Assembly: GCA_037962975.1 (NCBI GenBank)
Contig: JAYKXN010000227.1
Span: 1 to 64,000, forward strand
Direction of reading: 5' to 3'
DNA: 64,000 nucleotides
Source of the DNA: Clitoria ternatea
Lineage: Eukaryota > Streptophyta > Magnoliopsida > Fabales > Fabaceae
Shown here piece after piece: positions 11,561 to 23,017 of the stretch. Each line of letters begins with the position of its first letter. The stretch's first letter is position 1. Made by a program: the position numbers and the translations under genes. The notes beneath the pieces were generated by a model, which searched no databases, had not been told where the DNA came from, and was given only the letters and a program-made list of their open reading frames with translations.

Positions 11561-11984
11561 ATAAAACTCAGTGTGAAATGGAAGAAGCAAAAATGTTGAA
11601 GCTTCAAATTTTAGAGGCAATGGTAACAGTGAAGTGGTGCTACAGTGGAACGCTAGTCACAGTGAGAAGATGAGACGCGTGGTGGTTTGAAGGCATGATG
11701 GTTCACCATTGGGACTCTTCCATGGTGGCACAGTCGCGCAGCGAGTGGAGGTACGACAAGGACTATAAGAAGGTACATGTGAACAAAGGCACGATGGGGA
11801 GAAAGGATTAAGAGATGAGAGGAAGAGAGTGAAAAGGTGCTGAACAGAGAGTGAGATACGCGGTAGATAAGAGGGAAATGGGAAAAATTAAGGGTTAGGG
11901 ATTTAGGAGAAGAGGGAAATGAAAATAAAAGAACCATGATGGGAGGGAAAAAGACCACGTGACCTGCACGTGCCCATTTAATGG
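11561..11984 (-). other. Less AT-rich segment of unknown origin in the CACTA element
   Basis: About 11630-11780 is clearly richer in G and C than anything else in the window (CACGCGT, GCGCAGCGAG). On the minus strand the segment has pyrimidine-rich stretches and a 101-codon frame at 11653-11958 without recognisable domains. It could be the 5' leader and first exon of a second captured gene, or transposon sequence. Composition and position are seen; origin is a guess. Confidence 0.4.
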
Positions 11985-12098
11985 GAAATTAACGGCAGTT
12001 ACAGAATCGCTGTTAACTTTCTTCATCCAATTCAATAATGTGCTTACTTGTGGTAGTTCTAAGTAACCCCTACTAATAAACCGCCATAAAACTGAATA
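11985..12098. repeat. CACTA subterminal repeat region, right
   Basis: It contains AACGGCAGTTACAG near 11991, CGCTGTTAAC near 12009 and AAACCGCCATAAAACTG near 12079. The last is the inverted counterpart of the left-end GTGGCGGTTTTAAA at a similar distance from the terminus. Confidence 0.75.
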
Positions 12099-12110
12099 TT
12101 TCTTATAGTG
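12099..12110 (-). repeat. CACTA terminal inverted repeat, right
   Basis: TTTCTTATAGTG, the reverse complement of CACTATAAGAAA; it pairs with 8944-8955. Confidence 0.95.
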
Positions 12111-12113
12111 CCT
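12111..12113. other. Target site duplication CCT, right copy
   Basis: A direct repeat of 8941-8943; the satellite B sequence resumes with CCTACACATATG. Confidence 0.95.
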
Positions 12114-12857
12114 ACACATATGTTGTCAACATTGCCTCACAACATAACCATATTTTTTTCTTTTAGTGAAATTGTCCTAAGGTTTGCTTATCAAGTCTAT
12201 TTAGCTAAATTTATAATGTCTATTGGGCCACTATGATTTCAAAAATATAACTAGTATAATTATAAAAACAATTACCATCACTATTTTTAATTGTAATTTT
12301 ATAATATTTTAAAAATTATTAAGTTGATAGTCTATATGTTTCATTTTTAGATTTCCAATATGAGTCACTACCGACATATGAAGGAACAAACAATATCTAA
12401 ATTGAGCCTTAAAAGATCATAACTCAACATAATTTGAGCTCAAAATTAGCATTTAAATGGACTACACAAGCTTTGAAAATGCTTTATCTATTAGTTTCCA
12501 TCAAATAAGTAATTCCTCAATAAAATTTCCAGGTGTTTCAAACAATTCTTGAACTCACAATAATATTGAAAAATCATTGTTGAAGTTTGAATTTAATTTT
12601 TAGCATTGAAGAGCTAAGTCTTAGAGTATATTTGGATGGCTAATTTTAGAATGTTAGAATTATTAAATTCAAATAATAAGTATTTACAAAACAAGTCTTA
12701 TGAGAAAAATATTAAGAAATATCTGAGAATCATATCTAGTCATGTATCTATATATATAATTGATTTGCAAATCCATCATTTATTTGTTACTTTACTATGT
12801 CAAAAACTTTACCCTAAATTTTAAAACATTGATTTTAAAAAAATTATTAATGTGTAC

Positions 12858-12883
12858 ATACATATATATATATATATATATAT
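12858..12883. repeat. AT microsatellite in satellite B
   Basis: An AT-rich alternating run at the expected monomer phase. Confidence 0.85.
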
Positions 12884-13795
12884 GAGTAAAGAACATAATA
12901 ATAACATATATTAGGTTTAAGAAGAAGTCAAATGTATAAACCATTAAGATTAACTACATATTAAACTTTTTAAAAATGGTTCTCTATATTACTCTTCAAA
13001 AATAAGAAAATGAAGTCCTTACTTTTTTACTCTAAATAGGGGTGTCAGACATTATACCCTACACATATATGGTTAACATTGCCTCACAACACAACCATAT
13101 TATTCTTAGTAAAATTGTCCAAAGTTTTGCTTATCAAGTCTATTTAGCTAAATTTATAATGTCTATTAGGTCACTATTGTTACAAAAGTGTAACTAGTAT
13201 AATTATAAAAACAATTACCATAATTATTTTTAATTTTAATTTTATAATATTTTAAAATTATTAAGTTGTTATTCTATATGTTTTGTTTTTAGACTTCAAA
13301 GATGAGTTAGTATCGACATATTAAGGAATAAATAATATCTAAATTGAGCTTTTAAAGATCATAAGTACACATAATTTGAGCTTAAAATTAGCATTTAAAT
13401 GGACTACACAAGCTTTGACAATGCTTTATCTATTAGTTTCCATCAAATAAATAATTCCTAAATAAAATTTCCATGGATTTCAAAGAATTCTTGAACTCAC
13501 AATCATATTGAAAATTCGTTATTGAAGTTTGAATTTTATTTTTAGCGTTGAAGAGCTAAGCCTTAGAGTATATTTGGATGGCTAATTTTAGAATGTTAGA
13601 ATTATTAAATTCAAATAATAAGTATTTACAAAACGAGTCTTATGGAACAAATGTTAAGAGATATCTGAGAATCATATCTATTGATATATGTATATATAAC
13701 TGATTTGAAAATCCATCATTTATATGTTACTTTACTATGTCAAAAAATTTACCCAAAACATTAAAATATTGATTTAAAAATGAATTATTAATGTG

Positions 13796-13803
13796 TACAC
13801 ACA
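13796..13803. repeat. Collapsed microsatellite in satellite B
   Basis: Only TACACACA remains before ATGAACAAAG. This is the one complete copy in the window that has lost the AT run. Confidence 0.8.
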
Positions 13804-14728
13804 ATGAACAAAGAATATAATAATAACATTTAACAAGTTTAAGAAGAAGCCAAACTTATAAAACATTAAGATTAACTACATATTAAACTTTTTAAAAATG
13901 GTTCTCTATATTACTCTTCAAAAATAAAAAAAAATGAAGTCCTTTCCTTTTTACTCTAAATAGGGGTGTCACTCATCATAGCCTACACATACGTGGTCAA
14001 CATTGTCTCACAACATAACCATATTTTTTCTTTTAGTGAAATTGTCCTAAGGTTTTCTTATCAAGTCTATTTAGCTATATTTTTAATGTCTACTAGGTCA
14101 CTATGATTTAAAAAATATAACTAGTGAAATTATAAAAAAAATTACCATAACTATTTTTAATTTTAATTTTATAATATTTTAAATTATTATGTTGTTATTC
14201 TATATGATTTGTTTTTAGATTTCAAAGATGGGTCAGTACTGACATATTAAGGAACGAATAATATCTAAATTAAGCTTTAAAAGATTATAACTCAACATAA
14301 TTTGAGCTCAAAATTAGCATTTAAATGGACTACCCAAGCTATGAAAATACTTAATGTATTAGCTTCCATCAAACAAGTAATTCTTAAATAAAATTTCGTG
14401 CGGTTTCAAAGAATTCTTGAACTCTAAATTATATTAAAAATTTCTTATTGAAGTTTGGAATTGATTTTTTGCATTGAAGAGGTAAACCTTAGAGTATATT
14501 TGGATGACTAATTTTAGAATGTTAGAATTATTAGATTCAAATAATAAGTATTTACAAAACAAGTATTATGTGAACAAATATTAAGAGATATCTGAGAATC
14601 ATATCTATTCATGTATGTATGTATATAATTGATTTGCAAATCCATCATTTATATGTTACTTTATTATGGAAAAAACTTTACCCTAAATTTTAAAACATTG
14701 ATTTAAAAATGAATTATTAATATACTCA

Positions 14729-14761
14729 CATATATATGTATATATATATATATGTATATGT
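14729..14761. repeat. AT microsatellite with TATG interruptions in satellite B
   Basis: An alternating AT run with G interruptions (ATATATGTATATATATAT) at the expected monomer phase. Confidence 0.85.
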
Positions 14762-15676
14762 GAGTAAAGAATATAATAATAACATTTAATAGGTGTAAGA
14801 AGAAGTCAAACTTATAAAACATTAAGATTAAGTACATATTAAACTTTTTAAAAATGGTTCTCGATATTACTCTTCAAAAACAAGAAAATGAAGTCCTTTT
14901 TTTTATTAAATAGGGATGCCACTCCTCATAGCCTACACATATGTGGTCAACATTGCCTTACAATACAACCATATTATTTCTTTTAGTGAAATTGTCCTAA
15001 GATTTGCTTATTAAGTCTATTTAGCTATATTTATAATGTCTACTATGTCATTATGAATTCAAAAGTATAACTAGTATAATTATAAAAGCAATTACCATAA
15101 CCATATTTAATTTTAATTTTATAATATTGTAAAATTATTAAGTTGTTATTCTATATGTTTTGTTTTTAGATTTCAAAGATGAGTCAATACCGATATATTA
15201 AGGAACAAACAATATCTATATTTACCTTTAAAAGATCATAACTCAACATAATTTGAGCTCAAAATTAGCATTCAAATGGACTACACAAGCTTTGAAATGT
15301 TTCATTTATTAGTTTTCATCAAACAAGTTTTTCCTAAATAAAATTTCCTGGAGTTTCAAAGAATTCTTGAACTCACAATCATATTGAAAATTCGTTATTG
15401 AAGTTTAAATTTGATGTTTAGCACTAAAGAGCTAAAGTATATTTCGATGGCTAATTTTAGAATGTTAGAATTATTCAATTCAAATAATAAGTATTTACAA
15501 AATAACTCTTATGTGAAGAAATATTAAGATATATCTGAGAATCATATTTAGTCACGTATCTATATCTATAATTGATTTACAAATCCATCATTTATATATT
15601 ACTTTAATATGTCAAAAACTTTACTCTAAATTTTAAAACATTGACTTAAAAATGAATTATTAATGTGTACCCACAC

Positions 15677-15702
15677 AATATATATATATATATATATATA
15701 TA
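15677..15702. repeat. AT microsatellite in satellite B
   Basis: A pure AT run after a short CCACACA, at the expected monomer phase. Confidence 0.87.
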
Positions 15703-16600
15703 AGTAAAGAACATAATAATAACATTTAATAGGTTTAAGAAGAAGTCAAACTTATAAAACATGAAGATTAACTACATATATAACTTTTTAAAAATGGTTC
15801 TCTATATTACTCTTCAAAAACAAGAAAATAAAGTCCTTTTTTTATACTCTAAATAGGCGTGTCACTTATCATAGCCTACACATATGTTGTCAACATTGCC
15901 TCACAACACAACCATATTTATTCTTTAAGTGTAATTATCCTAAGGTTTGCTTATCAAGTCTATTTAGCTAAATTTATAATGTCTATTAGGTCATTATGAT
16001 TTCAAAAACAATTACCATAATTATATTTAATTTTGATTTTATAATATTTTAAAATTATTAAGTTGTTATTTTATATGTTTTGTTTTTAGATTTCAAAGAT
16101 GAGTCAGTACTCACTTATTAAGGAACAAATAATATCTAAATTAAGCTTTAAAAGATCATAACTAAACATAATTTGAGTTCAAAATTAGCATTTAAATAGA
16201 CTATACAATCTTTGGAAATGCTTCATCTATTAGTTTTCATCAAATAAGTAATTCCTAAATAAAATTTCTAAGGGTTTTAAAGAATTCTTGAACTCACAAT
16301 CATATTAAAAATTCGTTATTGAAGTTTGAATTTGATTTTTAGCACTAAAGAGCTAAACCTTAGCGTATATTTTGATGGCTAATTTTAGAATGTTGGAATT
16401 ATTAAATTCAAACAATAAGTATTTACAAAACAAGTCTTATGTGAAGAAATATTAAGAAATATCTGAGAATCATATCTAATCACGTATCTATATCTATAAT
16501 TGATTTGCAAATCCATCATTTATATGTTACTTTACTATACAAAAACTTTACCCTAAGTTTTAAAACATTGATTTACAAATGAATTATTAATGTGTACACA

Positions 16601-16603
<3 letters not shown>

Positions 16604-16634
<31 letters not shown>
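16604..16634. repeat. AT microsatellite in satellite B
   Basis: A pure AT run of about 31 bp after TACACACAAA, among the longest in the array. Confidence 0.87.
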
Positions 16635-16637
<3 letters not shown>

Positions 16638-17164
16638 TAAAAAACATAATAATAACATTTAATAGGTTTAAGAAGTCAAACTTATAAAACATTAAGATTA
16701 ACTACATATTAAACTTTTTAAAAATGGTTCTCTATATTACTCTTCAAACACAAAAAAATAAAGTCCTTTCGTTTTTACTCTAAATAGTGGTGTCACTCAT
16801 CATAGCCTACGCATATACTGTCAACATTACCTCACAACACAACCATATTTTTTCTCTCAGTGAAATTATCCTATGGTTTGCTTATGAAGTCTATTTAGCT
16901 AAATTTATAATGTCTATTAGGTCACTATGATTTCCAAAGTTTAACTAGTATAATATAAAAGCAATTACCATAACTATATTTAATTTTAATTTTATAATAT
17001 TGTAAAATTATTAAGTTGTTATTCTATATGTTTTGTTTTTAGATTTTAAAGATGAGTTAGTACCGACATATTAAGGAACAAACATTATATAAATTGAGCT
17101 TTAAAAGATCATAACTCAACATAATTTGAGCTCAAAATTAGCATTTAAATGGACTACACGAGCT

Positions 17165-20100
17165 TTTTAGTCGTTTTATGACGTGAATGAATCATTATTT
17201 GTACAAATAGCACTCTAAAATGGATTCAGTCATCTTTGATATCAATTATACGTTTTTATTTTTATAAGTGTTATTGTTAATTAGAATTCTCTCACTTTTG
17301 CTATCAATTATCAATAGAGGTTGATTAATTCCCTTTTTCCATTTATTGATAGTAAAGATCGATAGTAAAAGAATCTGACAAAAAAATTAATGAATTATAT
17401 ATTATTAATAATTATATTCTTTTATTTTTTAAGGTTTATTTAGTAAGAGAACCTCGTAAGGGGTCACATCAAGTCTTAATTAATGCATTTAGTTTAAAAT
17501 ATATTAATATTAATAAAAAAATATATTTTATTTTTCCTTAGTTTTTAATGTATTTTCTCTTATCCTTTTTATGAGACGTGTTTTTAAAATAACATAATAT
17601 GGTGATAGAAAAAGAACTAATGGCGAGACTTCTTTTCTTTTTAAAAGTTTTATACAATATTTACAAATACTTTCAATGTTGATTTGGATTCCATACAATG
17701 AAACTACTTAAAAACTTTTATGCGTGCGTACGTGCATCGATGGGTGTGTGTGCATTTATGAACTCTTTAAGAGTTTTTTTAGTCGTTTTATAACCAGAAT
17801 GAATCATTATTTTTACAAATAGCATGCTTAAATGGAGTTAGTCATCTTTGATATCAATTATATGTTATTATTTTATAAATATTATTCTTAATTAGATTCT
17901 CTCACTTTTGCTATCAATTATCAACAGAAGATGATTAATTACCTTTTCCATTTATTGATAGTAAAGATCGATAGTAAAAGAATGTGACAAAATTAAGTAA
18001 AAAATTATATTTTATTAATAATTATATTATTTTTTTAAAGTTTTATTTAGTAAGAGAATCGCGTAAGGGATTACACCAAGTCTTAATTGATGCATTTAAT
18101 TTAAAATATATTAATATTAATTAAAATTATAAACAATATATTTTATTCTTCCTTCATTTTTAATGTATTTTCTCTTATCCTTTTTATGACATGTGTTTTA
18201 GAAATTTTTATGTTAATTTTTATATGACTTCTTTCAATTTACATTGTACATTGAATAATTTTTCAACACATACTTTTATTAATTATTGATCTTTCTTGTT
18301 TACTATTCAATGTAATTTTAAAAGTATACCAAGAATAATTGACAAGTTTAATATGTTTACCTAATATAACTAAATTTCTTAATCAACATAAAATAACATA
18401 ATATGGTGATAGAAAAAGCACTAGTGACGAGACTTCTGTTCTTTTTAAACGTTTTATACAATATTTATAATTACTTTCAATGTTGTTTTGGATTCCATAC
18501 AATGAAACTACTTAAAAACTTTTATGCGTGTGTACGTGCGTTCATGCATGCGTGTGCATTTATGAAGTCTTTGAACGTTTTTTTGGTCGTTTTATAACCA
18601 GAATGAATCATTATTTTTACAAATAGCATTCTTAAATGGAGTTAGTCATCTTTGATATCAATTATATATTATTATTTTATAAATATAATTCTTATTTACA
18701 TTCTCTTACTTTTACTATCAATTATCAATAGAAGATGATTAATTCCCTTTTCCATTTATTGATAGTAAAGATTGATAGTAAAAGAATATGACAAAATTAA
18801 GTAAAAAAGTATATCTTATTAATAATTATTTTAGTTTATTTTTTAAGGATTATTTAGTAAGAGAATCGCGTAAGGGATTACACCAAGTCTTAATTGATGC
18901 ATTTAATTTAAAATATATTAATATTAATTAAAATTATAAAAAATATATTTTATTTTTCCTTAATTTTCAATGTATTTATGACATGTGTTTTAGACTTTTT
19001 CATGTTAATTTTTATATGACTTCTTTCAATTTACAATGTGCATTGAATATTTTTTCAACACATACTTTTATTAATCATTGATCTTTCTAGTTTATTATTC
19101 AATGTAATTTTAAAAGTATACCAAGAATAATTGATAAGTTTAATATGTTTACCTAATATAACTAAATTTCTTAATCAACATAAAATAACAAAATATGGTG
19201 ATAGAAAAAGCACTAGTGACAAGACTACTTTTCTTTTTAAAAGTTTTATACAATATTTATAAATATTTTCAATGTTGTTTTGGATTCCATACAATGAAAC
19301 TACTTAATAATTTTCGTGCATGCATACGTGCGTCCAAGCATACGTGTGCATTTATGAAGTCTTTGTGAGTTTTTCTAGTCGTTTTATGACGTGAATGAAT
19401 CCTAATTTGTACAAATAGCATTCTTAAATGGATTCAGTCATCTTTGATATCAATTATATGTTATTATTTTTATAAATATTATTCTTAATTACAATTCTCT
19501 CTCTTTTACTATCAATTATCAATAGAAGATGATTAATTCTCTTTTTCATTTATTGATAGTAAAGTTTGATAGTAAAAGAATGTGACAAAATTAATTAAAA
19601 AATTATATTTTATTAATAATTATATTATTTTATTTTTAAGGTTTATTTAGTAAGAGAATCGCATAAGGGATCACACCGAGTCTTAATTAATGCAGTTAAT
19701 TAAAATAAATTAATATTAATTAAAAATATAAATAATATATTTTATTTTTCCTTAATTTTTAATGTATTTTCTCTTATCCTTTTTATGACATGTGTTTTAG
19801 AATTTTGCATGTTAATTTTTATATGACTTTTTTCAATTTACAATGTGCATTGGTTACTTTTTCAACACATACTTTTATTAATTAATTTTGATACTATTTA
19901 TATCAGTGGAATATGAAATAATCATTGATCTTCTTGTTTATTATTCAATGTAATTTTAAAAGTATACCAAGAATTATTGACAAGTTAATATATTTACCTA
20001 ATATAACTAAATTTCTTAATCAACATAAAATAACATAATATGGTGATAGAAAAAGCACTAGTGACAGTTCTTTTCTTTTTAAAAGTTTTATACAATATTT

Positions 20101-20998
20101 ATAAATACTTTCAATGTTGTTTTAGATTCCATACAATGAAACTACTTAATAATTTTCGTGCATGCATACGTCTATCCATGCATGCGTGTCCATTTATGAA
20201 GTCGTTGAGGTTTTTTATTCGTCTTATAACGTGAATGAATCATTATTTTTACAAATGACATTCTTAAATAGATTCAATCATCTTTGATATCAATTATATG
20301 TTATTATTTTTATAAATATTATTCTTAATTAAAATTCTCTCAGTTTTGCTATCAATTTTCAATAGAGGTTGATTAATTCCCTTTTTCCATTTATTGATAG
20401 TAAAGATAGATTGTAAAAGAATTTGAGAAAAATAATTAACAAATTATATATTATTAATAATTATATTCTTTTATTTTTTAGGTTTATTTAGTAAGAGAAT
20501 CGCGTAAGGGTTCACATCAGGTGTTAATTAATGTATTTAATTTAAAATATATAATATTAATTAAAAATATAAATAGCATACTTTATTTTTCCTTAGTTTT
20601 TAGTGTATTTTCTCTTACCCTTTTTATGAGACCATTTTTTGAATTTTTCTTGAATTTTTATATGACTTCTTTCAATTTACAATGTGCATTATTTATTTTT
20701 TTCAACACATACACTTAATAAATAATCTTGATACCATTTATGTCAGTGGAATATGAAATAATCATTAATCTTTCTTTCTTATTATTCAATATAATTTTAA
20801 AAGTATACCAAGAATAATTGACAAGTTTAATATGTTTACCTAAAATAACTAAATTTCTTAATCAACATAAAATAACATAATATGGTGACTGAAAAAGAAC
20901 TAGTGGCGAGACTTCTTTTCTTTTTAAAAGTTTTATAAAATGTTTATAAATACTTTCATGGTTGTTTTGGATTCCATACAATGAAACTACTTAATAAT
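17165..20998 (+). repeat. Satellite A array, second block of left subtype
   Basis: It resumes inside a monomer at TTTTAGTCGTTTTATGACGTG, in the same orientation as 1-3969. Later copies start near 17447, 18054, 18861, 19654 and 20495. Lengths vary (607, 807, 793, 841 bp). The copy at 17447 has lost about 230 bp where GACGTGTTTTT runs into AAAATAACATAATATGG near 17583. Subtype markers (ATGGTGATAGAAAAAG, CCATACAATGAAACTAC) are those of region 1-3969, so the two blocks were once continuous or share a recent source. Confidence 0.92.
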
Positions 20999-21375
20999 GT
21001 TGTTTTAGATTCCACACGATAATAGTACATAATAATTTTCGTGCGTGCGTACATGCGTCCATGCATGCGTGTGCATTTATGAAGTCTTTGTGAGTTTTTT
21101 AGTCGTTTTATAACGTGAATATTATTATTTTTAGAAATAGCATTCTTAAATGGATTCAGTCACCTTTGATATCAATTATACGTTATTATTTTTATAAATA
21201 TTATTCTTAATTAGATTCTCTCACTTTTGCTATCAATTATCAATAGAAGATGATTAATTCCCTTTTCCATTTATTGATAGTAAAGTTCGATAGTAAAAGA
21301 ATCAGACAAAAATAATTAATGAATTATATATTATTAATAATTATATTCGTTTATTTTTTAAGGTTTATTTAGTAA
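20495..21375 (+). repeat. Chimeric satellite A monomer (881 bp)
   Basis: The first part carries left-subtype markers (ATGGTGACTGAAAAAG, then CCATACAATGAAACTAC near 20974). At 20999 the same segment is read again in its right-subtype form (TTGTTTTAGATTCCACACG, then ATAATAGTACATAATAA). The extra 40 bp explains the unusual length. It is the exact point where the array changes subtype. Confidence 0.88.
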
Positions 21376-22221
21376 GAGAATCATGTAAACGATCACATCA
21401 AGTCTTATTAGATCCATTTAATTTAAAAAATTATTAATATTATTAAAAAATATTATATTTTATTTTATTTTTCCTTAGTTTTTAATGTATTTTCTCTTAT
21501 CCTTTTTATGAGACGTGTTTTTGAATTTTTCTTGTTAATTTTATATGACTTCTTTCAATTTATAATGTGCATTGATTATTTTTTTCAACACATACCCTTA
21601 TTAATTAGTATTAATACTATTTATATCAGTGGAATATGAAATAATCATTGATCTTTCTTCCTTGCTATTCAATGTAATTTTAAAAGTATAGCAAGAATAA
21701 TTGACAAGTTTAATATGTTTACCGAAAATGACTAAATTTCTTAATAAACATAAAATAACATAATATGTTGATAGAAAAAGAAGTAGTGGCGAGACTTCTT
21801 TTCTTTTTAAAAGTTCTATACAATATTTATAAATATTTTTAATGTTGTTTTGGATTCCATACAATACTAATACATAATAATTTTCGTGCGTGCGTACATG
21901 CGTCCAAGCATGCGTGTGCATCTTTGAAGTCTTTACGAGTTTTTTAGTCGTTTTATAACGTGAATATTATTATTTTTGCAAACAGCATTCTTAAATGGAT
22001 TCAGTCATCTTTGATATCAATTATATATTGTTATTTTGATTAAATATTATTCTTAATTAGATTCTCTCACTTTTGCTATCAATTATCAATAGAAGATGAT
22101 TAATTCCCTTTTCCATTTATTGATAGTAAAGATCTGTAGTAAAAGAATGTGACAGAAATAATTAACAAATTATATATTATTAATAATTATATTCCTTAAT
22201 TTTTTAAGGTTTATTTAGTAA

Positions 22222-23017
22222 GAAAATCGCGTAAGGGATCACATCAAGTCTTATTTGATCCATTTAATTTAAAAGATATTAATATTATTAAAAAAGATAA
22301 TATTATATTTTATTTTTCCTTAGTTTTTAATTTTATTTTCTGTTATCCTTTTTATGAGACATGTTTGATATATTATTTTTTTCAACACACACTCTTATTG
22401 ATTAAGCTTGATACTATTTATATCAGTAGAATATGAAATAATCATTGGTCTTTCTTCCTTATTATTCAATGTAATTTTAAAAGTATACCAAAAATAATTG
22501 ACAAGTTTAATGTGTTTACCTAAAATAATTAAATTTCTTAATAAACATAAAATAACATAATATGTTGATAGAAAAAGAAGTAGTGAGGAGACGTCTTTTC
22601 TTTTTAAAAGTTCTATCGAATATTTATAAATACTTTTAATGTTGTTTTGGATTCCATACAATAATAGTACATGATAATTTTCGTGCGTGCGTACGTGCGT
22701 CCATGCATGCGTGTGCATTTATGAAGTCTTTTTGAGTTTTTTAGTCGTTTTATAACGTGAATATTATAATTTTTACAAACAACATTCTTAAACGGATTCA
22801 GTCATCTTTGATATCAATTATATGTTATTATTTTTATAAATATTATTCTTAATTAGATTCTCTCGCTTTTGCTATCAATTATCAATAGAAGATGATTAAT
22901 TCACTTTTCCATTTATTGATAGTAAAGATCGATAGTAAAAGAATTAGACAAAAATAATTAACGAATTATATATTATTAATAATTATATTCTTTTATTTTT
23001 TAAGGTTTATTTAGTAA
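22222..23017 (+). repeat. Short satellite A monomer variant, copy 1 (796 bp)
   Basis: It lacks about 50-60 bp between GAGACATGTTT (22356-22366) and TATTATTTTTTTCAACAC, so the AATTTTTCTTGTTAATTTTA segment and what follows are gone. Confidence 0.85.

Larger units (their letters stand above)
8944..12110. mobile_element. Non-autonomous CACTA transposon (3,167 bp) carrying a gene fragment
   Basis: The element starts CACTACAAGAAA and ends with the inverted copy TTTCTTATAGTG (11 of 12 positions match), with flanking CCT duplications. Inside both ends are short GGCGGTTT-like motifs in both orientations, as expected for the subterminal transposase-binding repeats of CACTA elements. No transposase frame (TNP2- or TNPA-like) is visible, so movement would need an enzyme supplied from elsewhere. 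The middle holds a minus-strand fragment of a V-ATPase subunit a gene at 10021-10902 and other less AT-rich sequence of unknown origin. This combination fits a Pack-CACTA (transduplication) element. It inserted into a satellite B monomer after the array had formed. Confidence 0.95.
12111..17164 (+). repeat. Satellite B array, right part
   Basis: Continuation of the satellite B array after the transposon. Phase marks are at 12812, 13752, 14681, 15624 and 16551. The period across the transposon is 960 bp once the element and one CCT are removed; the next periods are 940, 929, 943 and 927 bp. The last copy breaks after GGACTACACGAGCTTT near 17166, where satellite A resumes. No gene is visible. 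Confidence 0.93.

Noticed and set aside
8944..12110. Autonomous CACTA element with transposase
   Set aside because: No long transposase-like frame is present in 3,167 bp; the interior is captured gene sequence and AT-rich DNA.
12636..12824. Plus-strand frame of 62 codons in satellite B
   Set aside because: Equivalent positions in other satellite B copies are broken; the composition is that of AT-rich non-coding DNA.
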